Below, one piece after another: positions 44,534-53,129 of a DNA stretch of 53,129 nt. How positions within the stretch are numbered: position 1 is the first letter of the stretch; each line of letters begins with the position of its first letter. The stretch covers positions 210,001 to 263,129 of the forward strand of contig KV908470.1 of the NCBI GenBank assembly GCA_002005505.1, in the 5' to 3' direction. This DNA comes from Botryococcus braunii (Eukaryota; Chlorophyta; Trebouxiophyceae). The translations under genes were made by a program, and so were the position numbers. Below the pieces are notes generated by a model. It made no database searches and was not told where the DNA came from. It saw only the letters and a list, made by a program, of their open reading frames with translations.

Positions 44534-44832
44534 GACGGTCATTTGGGAACCAGTAAAATATAAAGGACCAGTGCATTTTGCCGCTTTGTTAGTTTGCAGA
44601 CTGTTGTGTACATGTAAGCAGTTATAACTTCTTAAGATGCGAGGTTCTAACAATGATATCAACGATTACGGCATGCATCTATGTAAACATAGGATAGGCC
44701 TACGTGTGTTCGGTAAATTTCCCGTATATACATTACTTGAATAACATAGCAGCACTATGCACCATGTAGACGTTCGGGGTGTAGCTACTTGGCGCAATTG
44801 TGCTGCTATCATATTAAGCCAATGTGGAATTC

Positions 44833-44836
<4 letters not shown>

Positions 44837-44911
<75 letters not shown>
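44837..44911 (+). repeat. (GT)n microsatellite
   Basis: About 74 bp of pure GT, 20 bp before the acceptor-like site of the next gene candidate. Confidence 0.97.
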
Positions 44912-44912
<1 letters not shown>

Positions 44913-44931
44913 CCTGTGTGGACCGCTACAG

Positions 44932-45667
44932 AAAAGGCGAGGAGGATGGTCCTACGATCATACTATATAGCGGTCCACACGGCAAACTTTAACACAGAAT
45001 CCCACATTGGCTTCATAAACATAGCAAGGACCTGGAACCAGCAAGAAAGGTTCTCGATGGTGACGTGGTTTGTTAGGGTCGTCAGCAAGATGGCAAGACC
45101 TAGGTAAGTACTTGAATAGCTTCTTCACAAGAGTCATTCCTGGATACTTTAAGTTACCGCGCGATAGTACGTATTGGACCCGCTAATACAATCATCCTAT
45201 TGGCAAGCTTCCGGAAGAAGATTGCTGCGGTCCTCCGAACTGCGGTCCATGTCAATTAATTGTAATAGAAGAGTCAACACTCCGACCAGTACGAAGAAGA
45301 ATACTCTTCTTCTATGCACGTGCATATTTCATATGCATCTATTTTTCCGAGCTTGTAAATCCTATATACCGTATATCTGTATTGGGGACGGGTAAGGTCT
45401 ATTGACTAGCTCTATCGACAGGGCCTCATCTGAGGTCGCGTCAACCTGGGATTTCTGTTCCTTTTCCCTTCCTCGGTGTTGGGCTTGAGGAAAAGGACAG
45501 GAAAGCGTACAGGCTTTCCGATGCAGAACTACTACGGTAGTAGCAGTGCTGTCTGCGCCTCCAATGCTGATGTGGCTGCTGTGCTCCGAGGCTTACCGAA
45601 AAGCTTTGTGTGGTGTATCAGGACTTCCGGTATCGCTTTCAGTCACTCCCAAATGTACCTGTCGCAA
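44932..45667 (+). CDS. Partial spliced gene, two exons, unknown product
   Basis: Exon a 44932-45103 (acceptor CGCTACAG, donor AG/GTAAGT) encodes [19 protein letters not shown] ... VVSKMARPR. Exon b 45490-45667 (acceptor after a TTCCTTTTCCCTTCCTC tract at CTTGAG, donor CAA/GTAAGA) joins in matching phase 2 and encodes [16 protein letters not shown] ... [17 protein letters not shown]. The start and end of the gene are not found; an upstream ATG at 44757 lies before the GT tract. No family recognised. Mixed hydrophobic and basic composition. Confidence 0.4.
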
Positions 45668-45754
45668 GTAAGAGTAAGAGTTTGGTGGCAGTCCAGTACA
45701 GTGGATATGCTTGTGGATGACTGTAGTTGCGTTATGGTCTGGCCCCCCCCCCCA

Positions 45755-45755
45755 C

Positions 45756-45816
<61 letters not shown>

Positions 45817-45891
45817 ACGCACACCCACGCACACATACACACACACACACACGCACGCACACGTGCGCGCGCGCACACACACACACATGTG

Positions 45892-45960
<69 letters not shown>

Positions 45961-45992
45961 ACGCACGCACGCACACGCACACGTGTGGATGC
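45755..45992. repeat. (CA)n microsatellite, interrupted
   Basis: C run then CA-rich DNA with CGCACG interruptions and GTGCGCGCGC; Z-DNA-prone. Confidence 0.95.
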
Positions 45993-46224
45993 ATGCATGC
46001 ACGCACGCACCCAATATCATCTCTTTACATGCGCCGACAACTTATATGGCCACATATGCTGTTGCCATATATATGAACATCTGCAAGATTGAATCCCATG
46101 CTATCGGAGGCCATTCCAATTGCAATCTCGGATGCAAAAAATTGGAAAAGGGTTCACGCGTCGTGACCATTCTTCCAGTTGCCCCCGTAAACTTCTTGAT
46201 AACATCCACTAGTGGAAAAGATTT

Positions 46225-46835
46225 TGTCCCAAAAAGGTCCCAAAAAGGCCCCAAAAGAGGTGTTTTGGGACCCCCATGGGAAAGATTTGGGACCCCTTGG
46301 GACTCGTATGGGAGCATTTTGGGAACTAACTTTTTGGGACTTTCCCATTGAGTGGCATTTATGGGAGTTTTACGGGAAGCTTTTGGGACCCTTTTGGGAG
46401 CACTTTTGGGAGAGTTATGGGAGAATTTCGCAAAATTTTGGGATGTCCCAAAAAAAGGTGCATTTTTGGGAAGGTCCCAAAAGCATTGTTTTGGGACTCG
46501 TTTGGGAAGACGTTGGGAACATCCCAAAACACTAAGATTTTGGGAATGGATTGGGCTGTTTTTTGGGAAAGTCCCATAAAGTCAGAATTGGGAGTGGTTT
46601 GGGAGGGAGTTGGGAACTTCCCAAAATAAAAAATTTAGGGACTTGGTTGGGCAGTTATTTGGGATAGTCCCAAACGTTCTATTATGGGAAAGGTTTGGGA
46701 GGTGATTGGGAACTTCCCAAATTTCCCATATTTTGGGAGTGGGTTGGTCTGCTGTTTGGGATAGTCCCAAAACCAATGACTTGGGACAGGTTTGGGAGGA
46801 AGTTGGGAACTCCCATACAACAGAACTTGGGATTC
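46225..46835. repeat. TGGGA-N6 array 3 with ~97-bp higher-order unit
   Basis: More than 40 TGGGA/TCCCA pentamers, in many places exactly 11 bp apart (for example 46259-46325). From about 46513 a higher-order unit repeats every 96-97 bp, marked by TTGGGAAC(A/T)(T)CCCAA at 46513, 46610, 46706 and 46803. Pentamer orientation alternates in blocks, which gives many small hairpins. Spacers are T/A-rich here and GATC-rich in arrays 1 and 2. Confidence 0.85.
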
Positions 46836-46859
46836 CAATCCCATACACATTCTGTTGCT

Positions 46860-47940
46860 AGGAGAGGCAGTTATCCACTTATTATCCACAACATTATAAT
46901 GACTAACAAACAATGAGATGCTTGACTTGGAACATCGTGAGATGGCGCAACATTGGTCCAAGTGCTCAATTACATCTGAAAGCTGCCAAACGCACTGGAC
47001 TGACACCCTAGTCCAACATGTACGTTGAACTGACGCAAACCTAATAAGCGTTAACAAGACTACTGAATACATATACCAATACTGCAAAAGCACAGTACAC
47101 AAACACACAAGGGTTTGCTGCACATGCTGCATGCACCTAAGGCTTATATCAAGAAGCGTCTTAATTGCAAAATGCTTGAAGCCAATGTAGTTGCTTGATG
47201 ACATGTCAGCATGCATGCCCATATGCTTGATCAAAACTGGCAAAAACAAACCATCTACTGGAAGAATAGATGACTATTTCAAATCGCTTCCCTGGATTGC
47301 CTTTGCAGCAAAGGGATGCATCATGAAGACATGCACATGCATGTCTTCTGGTAGTATATATACGTCTGTATTGGCGAGGTCCCCAAGTCAGGTGCAGCAC
47401 GTGCAAGTGTCATGTAAAGCAAACCGCCTGCAGAGCAATTGCAACCCACGTCAGTGTCAACTTACTGTGCTGTCATCGGAATACACACATCAGTGACCAG
47501 ACATAATCCTATAGGATGCGCTGCGCATGGGCGTGTGCATCAACATTTACACACATTTAGCCGCTCATGCGCAACGCCTTTACCCGTTGCGAAGTGTATT
47601 GCAGGCCCAGCCTATAGGCCTAGCTAGGATGCAACCTAAACCTTACGAGCCTTTTTTGTTCATGCTGAAAGGTTCGGTTCGACCCTTCCGGTACAGTGCC
47701 AGCAAAAATGAAGAAAACGAGGGCCGCTATATTAACATGGAGACAATTGGACCTTGCAAGGGCCCCTGGCGCCGGCCGGGTTTCCCCGGGGCTCACCAGC
47801 AAAGTAGGAAAACCGCAGCATACACACACGCGTGCGCGCACTCAGTCGAGGCCAGTCCCTAAGTCCAGCCTTTGGGGGTAGGCATAGGGACCAGTTGGTT
47901 GCAAACCCTCCCACCACTACAACAGAGGAAACCCTAAGCG

Positions 47941-47945
<5 letters not shown>
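46860..47945. other. Intergenic, nothing assigned
   Basis: Frames of up to 111 codons without splice support. An inverted repeat with 11-bp arms (GAAGACATGCA/TGCATGTCTTC) lies at about 47325-47348. Confidence 0.4.

Positions 47946-47948
<3 letters not shown>

Positions 47949-48000
<52 letters not shown>
47949..48000. repeat. (CA)n microsatellite
   Basis: About 50 bp after a CGCGCGCGCG start. Confidence 0.95.
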
Positions 48001-48003
<3 letters not shown>

Positions 48004-48092
48004 GCACGCACACACGCACACACAACTTCTGTGATACAGACTGATGTGAACAATGAAGTAGGCATGATAGAAAGGCATAATGAAAGATGACT

Positions 48093-49230
48093 TACCTTCC
48101 CCTTGCCCTGCTGCGGAGGCTCATTATCAAGGAACCCTTGATGAACCTTGGCCTCGTCCCCGCTTTGCTGGCCTGTGCTGGCTGCGAGGACTTGTTTCAG
48201 TGTCCTCATCACCTGCTTCATCCTCATCAGCTACCCTGCAGGACCAAGCCGCTATAAAATGGCATTTCAAAAACGTACATAGCCATATATGACAGACTTC
48301 TTAATTCAAGGCACGTCATGATGATGATCATTTCATGTCAGGTCAGCTAGGATATTGGATAGCTGAGCACAAGTGGAGTATAAATCTGAGCACCTGCAGC
48401 TAATGCGTAACTCATCCCATCTAATAAGACTCCGCCTCCTCTCCATGGGGGATGGGGGATCCCCCACCCCCCATGTGTCGTCCTTAAATTCCCCTGCCAA
48501 AGCCGTGGCAATATTTCGGGAACAACTCATCAGTGGTTCACCAAACATTCCCACGAGTGTGGCAGGGTTCATGACACTTGAGACTCATGTATCTCATGAA
48601 AAGGTAAATAATTACATCAATCCAGCCCAGTGGGCATGATGAGATGCAGACGGATAAACCAACCTTATGTGAGGACCTAGTTTTAATGGTCCTATGCTGT
48701 AACATTGATAAAATACTGAAAAGTGCACCAGGCCCCAGGCCATGGTACATAACCGGACCAGAATTTACCTAACTGGTAGCAGGCCCAGTTGGGCGACACA
48801 GATCTGAGGGAAGTGGTGCACAGACCTTATCAGCGGGAGGCAAGCTATCTTTGACAGACTCAAGGGAGACGAAACTCCAATGCTGCTTGGCGAGCTTATA
48901 TGTACACATTGCCTTTGCCGTGCTGCTTTGTTATTCTGTTCCTCCCAAGAAAACTGAGCGTCCGAGACGTGCCCCATTTCCTGGCAGCAGAAGGCACGGG
49001 GGTGTCAATAAACTTGCAAGGTTTGATGCATATGCTGTGCACGGGCATGACCACCGCAACACTCCACGAAACTTTGCAAAGGCAGCTGCAAAGTCAGAGG
49101 CAACTGCAGTCAATGCAGCAATGAGGCACACGCAGAGACGCACGCAAGAGCGCATGCACGCACCCACCCACACTCAAACGTGCGCGTGCGCTCACACATA
49201 CACACGCTCATGCACACACAGATCTGTCTA

Positions 49231-49279
<49 letters not shown>

Positions 49280-49286
49280 ACCCATA

Positions 49287-49351
<65 letters not shown>

Positions 49352-49605
49352 ATGCAGACACACACACAGACACATGTGGCACGGAGACACCACTGCATTC
49401 CTGATACTAGCAAGGAGAAAGGTTGGGCAACACAGATCTTAATGAGGGGGGGGGGGGGGGGGGGAGGGGAGGACCTTCTCGGCGGGAGGGGGCCCTTTGC
49501 CTTTGGGGAGACGTTTGGGACTGGTTGCTTTTTTGGCAGTCTTTGTTGCAGTGTTCACCCTCTGGCAAAACAAATTTGGACTGTCCGACACTGCTGCTTA
49601 CATAG
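48093..49605 (-). other. Possible minus-strand gene fragments (weak exons)
   Basis: A block at about 48093-48236 has a GGTCCTGCAG acceptor and a strong AAG/GTAAGT donor. A frame at 48572-48333 (MNPATLVGMFGEPLMS ... RRRSLIRWDELR) is open for 79 codons. Blocks near 48840-48900 (KLAKQHWSFVSLESVKDSL) and 49480-49560 (TKTAKKATSPKRLPKGKG) read as protein, and both end in PPA(D/E)K. They may be parts of one gene or of old repeats; no phase-consistent model was reached. Confidence 0.25.
49232..49347. repeat. (CA)n microsatellite
   Basis: About 115 bp with three interruptions; a 17-base G run follows at about 49447-49463. Confidence 0.96.
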
Positions 49606-49606
49606 C

Positions 49607-49695
49607 ATGTGTTGACCAGGGCTAAAGTGTTACACAGACGACTCCAGACTTGTACATAATATGTGTTGACCAGGGCCAAAGTGTTACACAGACGC
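49607..49695. repeat. 54-bp tandem duplication
   Basis: ATGTGTTGACCAGGGC(T/C)AAA begins at 49607 and 49661; two near-identical units. Confidence 0.9.
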
Positions 49696-50075
49696 CTTGA
49701 CCTGCAGGCTCCAGACCTGTAGCTATTTTCCCAGTAAAGGCATACAGTTGAGTCCAAAGAAAGGCACAGAGCTAGTTCCGATGGCACGTAACATTCAAGG
49801 GTTAGGTATATGTGAAGTACCTTGGCGTTGGGGGGCGCATTTGGAGGTGGTCCAGGTTGATTTGCTGTCTCTAGTGCCTCTCCTTACACACTATCTCCAA
49901 ACTGTCCCATGACAATGGCATTTCTCAAGTGCTGTAACCCATAAATTACCCAGATATGTTCAGAATAGAAAAATATAAGTAACGCATAAACCCCCAGTCA
50001 TAATAGCCGTACTACGCGATCAAACGTCAAAGTAACGGCATGCATGCTGTCACTTTCACATGAGACCAGGACACA

Positions 50076-50077
<2 letters not shown>

Positions 50078-50155
<78 letters not shown>
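50078..50155. repeat. (CA)n microsatellite
   Basis: About 78 bp with one TATA interruption. Confidence 0.96.
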
Positions 50156-50793
50156 GAGACAGAAAGCACAGCACATATGAGGTACAAGTAACAATCTGGG
50201 CCTGCTGCCCCTACCACTCATGCTCTGGTGCAAGTAAACATCCAGGCACACGTGCAATGTGCTGCAGTACGAACGTAAATAAAAAGTTGACAAATTATTA
50301 CCCATGATATTTATGGTAATGATATTTATGGTAACGCGCTGTACGTATATATGTGCATGTATAAACATCCAACAGGTACAACGCTTTCTCCAATAGTTAA
50401 CTCTGCTGCAGGCCCAGCTTTTCGCCTGAGCCTTATGAACTTAAGTGGTGCATCTGCGAGTGGGTGAAGTGCAGGCATTGAAAATGACAGAAATGGTATG
50501 TGGGGCTGGGGAGAGTTTGACCAGTGCTAGCAGACCGGAAGCATGAAGGAGAAAACATGAATGAACACTCCACATACCAATAGGGGTGGTGCAGAGTTGG
50601 GTTTGAGAGTGAGGGGAAAAGAAAAATAAAGTCGTGCAGGTGGCAATATTAAGTTCACAGTCACTCCCTCCCCCCCCTTTTGAAGGGAGCCTTAGGACTT
50701 CAAAGCACATCATCTTAGTCCAAGTGAGCACGCTGTTTGTGGAACTACAATACACCCTGCTCACATACTAATTGAAAATTGTTTTGGGTTGAC

Positions 50794-51282
50794 TTACAGT
50801 ATTTGGGAAGATTTTTCGCCCAACATAACGTTTGCAATAAGTTTGGGAAGGACTTTCTCGTAACAGAGTTGCATTGTGGCGCTAGATGCCACAGGGCCCC
50901 AGTTTAGTTGGCCAAACCAAGGTGGTTCTGAAGGTAATCCTGCAGAAGCCCATTCCCAGCTTATAACAATTTCAGACACACAATTCGGGCCTCTGACGAA
51001 TGGAAAAAAACACACCAGGTTCAAAAAAGTAGCCGTTGGGGCACGCCCCAACGTCGTCACCCATACGGTAAAGGATGGAGTAGAAATCCATCCACATGTA
51101 TCCAAGCTCTCTATCTTTAGATGCTTTGTTTGTGTCTTGTGGCTCCTCCATTGCAGTGAACGGAACCGCACTGTCTGTTTCTGATTTCGCGGGCAACGTG
51201 ACAGTACGGCGAGTTGTACGGCAGCTTCTTGCTGGTCCGTTCGGAATTCATTGGAAGTGGAAAGTATGCAGATATGTGGCAT
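50794..51282 (-). CDS. Hypothetical protein or exon cluster, strand uncertain
   Basis: The minus strand is open for 162 codons from an ATG at 51282, and another minus frame holds a 59-residue ORF (51151-50972, MEEPQDTNKASKDREL...). The plus strand also has exon-like stretches here: an ATTGCAG acceptor at 51156, then VNGTALSVSDFAGNV... to an AAA/GTATGC donor at 51261. The overlap of plausible frames on both strands suggests coding DNA is or was present, but the true strand cannot be settled by eye. Confidence 0.25.
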   Translation of the reverse strand: MPHICILSTSNEFRTDQQEAAVQLAVLSRCPRNQKQTVRFRSLQWRSHKTQTKHLKIESLDTCGWISTPSFTVWVTTLGRAPTATFLNLVCFFPFVRGPNCVSEIVISWEWASAGLPSEPPWFGQLNWGPVASSATMQLCYEKVLPKLIANVMLGEKSSQIL

Positions 51283-51309
51283 TTATTTAATTTTGCCTTT
51301 TACAACGAC

Positions 51310-51768
51310 TGTCGTTTGGTGAGAGGGATCGGCGGAGCCGGCTTAATTCATCAAGACGTTGGAGTGTGATCAGTCCTAGTTTGCACGGTTCGCCCATGGT
51401 TGTGTGTTCGTTTTGGATGGATGGCTTCGCGGTATTAACTTCGTGGAATATTTAGGAGTTTTGTTGGATTGTGATGCATTCAGTAGGCTTCAAGGTGGGT
51501 CTCACTGGGTTTCGGCGGTTTGGTTTGCGTTGCCTGTTTAGCCGGCTACAAGCAACCCATAGGATATCTGCACTTGTTTCTATTGCTGCTGTGTACCCAA
51601 AAGTGACCCATCATGTTGTGCCTGCATGTCGAGGGAGCGGAACTCTCCTGGTTGAGGGCCCAACTTGTACAGCGTAGTTTTAAAAACAATCATGATGCCA
51701 GAGAGAAAACATACATACAGAGCACGTAGAATGCAATGCTGAATGAAGAATGGCAGCAGAATGGCTCT

Positions 51769-51802
<34 letters not shown>

Positions 51803-51815
51803 CCTCTCTCTCTCC

Positions 51816-51856
<41 letters not shown>

Positions 51857-51884
51857 GTGTGTGTGTGTGGTGTGTGGTGTGGTG

Positions 51885-51915
<31 letters not shown>

Positions 51916-51930
51916 TGTGTGTGTGTCCAA
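51310..51930 (+). repeat. Dispersed repeat family ending in (CT)n(GT)n, copy 2
   Basis: Counterpart of 22560-23290, with the same block order and the same compound (CT)n (51766-51851) and (GT)n (51854-51926) end. Confidence 0.7.
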
Positions 51931-51949
51931 AGGGGAAAGAGGGGTGTCC

Positions 51950-52933
51950 ACCCACAGGATTACAAGCCACCAAAGTCCAGAGTATCATGTAATGTGCTGG
52001 TTCAGTATGTAGAAGGTGGCAGGCATGGTTTTTCTGTTGCATTGATTCAATTCTTTATCAAAGTGAGGGCTCCCACATGTCAGCCGTTGAGGTGGCCATC
52101 TGTCACATGCATAGTGACCATTTACAGTCGGAGGCCATTGGCAGTATGTGGGCAGCAGAAGAGGTGGGGAAGTTTACGATTGAATATTACCTGTCTTGTT
52201 TTCTTACATGCTTGACAAGCATGTAATGGCAGGTCCATTGGGAAAGCGTGTATGGATCATGCCTCCTCCAACATGTCTGGCACATAGCGGACCCTCTTTC
52301 GAAGTTTGAGCGTACGATAATGAGAAGTATTTATTGCATACACACATGCATACTGTCAGCGCAGCTAGCACAAGGTATAAGAACCATCAATACAATTGCC
52401 ATGACAGTGACTGAGCTTAGGGGAATGTTCCTTGCCATGATGTGACCTTTCTGTGGCCAGGGGACCACAGACACTTGGACATTGCAGCCTGCCACATTCA
52501 TTGAAATGTTGAAACCTAGTAAGGGCTGGCAACGGTGCAGCTTGAAGTTCAGGGTGTGCACGTTACTTTTTTTCGATGTACTGCAGACCTAATGTTTTCT
52601 ATAAGGTACATCTTCAGCTCAAGGAGCCCACACGAGCGCTGGACATCAACGCGCGGGGAAGGCTCCACTGTTTTCAGCTAAAAGCGCTGTAACCTGCGCT
52701 TGTTTATTTAGCATTTGGCCTTGGGGTGAGGAGGGTAGGACAGAGAGGGAGGCAGGCACTTCATTTTCTTAACAAGAGGGGAGCGGGGGAGCGTTCCACC
52801 GGGAAATTTCTGCTGTGCATGGCAGTGCAGTGCATCCATCTGTACAAATGAAGTTGGAAGTGCTTGTCGTTGAAGTGCATTGCTGTCCAGGCCTAGCTTG
52901 GCCGACAGGCTGCTGTTCCTGGGGCCCGCATAT

Positions 52934-52935
<2 letters not shown>
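51950..52935. other. Intergenic, nothing assigned
   Basis: Mixed sequence with short frames only. Confidence 0.45.
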
Positions 52936-52938
<3 letters not shown>

Positions 52939-53023
<85 letters not shown>

Positions 53024-53129
53024 GGAGGGAGGGAGGGAGGAGGGAGGGAGGAGGGAGGGAGGGGAGGGAGGGGGGAGGGAGGGGGGGGTGGAGGGAGGGA
53101 GGGGAGGGAGGGAGGGAGGGAGGGAGGAG
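52939..53129. repeat. (GA)n grading into (GGGA)n at the window end
   Basis: About 80 bp GA, then GGGA/GGA repeats to the last base; the tract is cut by the window edge. Confidence 0.96.

Noticed and set aside
45476..46351. 291-codon plus-strand frame
   Set aside because: Only its first ~65 codons look like protein and end at a good donor; the rest is CA repeat and TGGGA array.

Overview
The window is nuclear DNA of a eukaryote. It carries spliced genes with GT-AG introns, an L1-type non-LTR retrotransposon, a fragment of a related one, and a very high load of (GT)n, (CT)n, (AT)n and minisatellite repeats. No rRNA, tRNA or CRISPR array was found. A large repeat-rich protist or algal genome fits best, but nothing here fixes the species.

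Layout. (1) 1-7.4 kb: two tandem copies of a chymotrypsin-fold protease-like gene, each directly behind a (GT)n tract. Copy A is intact and appears to have a Cys nucleophile; copy B is decayed. A LINE 3' fragment and a broken exon lie between them. (2) 8.2-12.8 kb: a nearly complete LINE on the minus strand. Its ORF1 and ORF2 share one frame and are separated by a single UAG. (3) 13-15.9 kb: minisatellites, hairpins and palindromes. (4) 15.96-17.3 kb: an acidic protein of unknown function whose frame breaks near the 3' end. (5) 18.2-25 kb: dispersed repeats that carry GT or CT tracts, two arrays of TGGGA spaced at 11 bp, and a 74-bp perfect palindrome. (6) 25.0-26.3 kb: exons of an unknown gene. 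(7) 27.06-28.38 kb: a minus-strand F-box-like gene. (8) 29.94-37.79 kb: an 11-exon exostosin-like (GT47) type II membrane glycosyltransferase gene with full phase agreement, except that exon 3 contains a frame-breaking 101-bp tandem triplication. (9) 38-53 kb: gene-poor. It holds a small secreted Cys-rich protein gene, a partial spliced gene, a third TGGGA array with a ~97-bp higher-order unit, several long palindromes, weak exon candidates on the minus strand, and more microsatellites.

The genes do not form an obvious pathway. The strongest points for follow-up are the 11-bp-phased TGGGA arrays with their linked perfect palindrome, the LINE with an in-frame UAG between its ORFs, the Cys-protease-like pair, and the exon-3 triplication. 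Gene models were made by reading splice sites and phases by eye, with no homology search.
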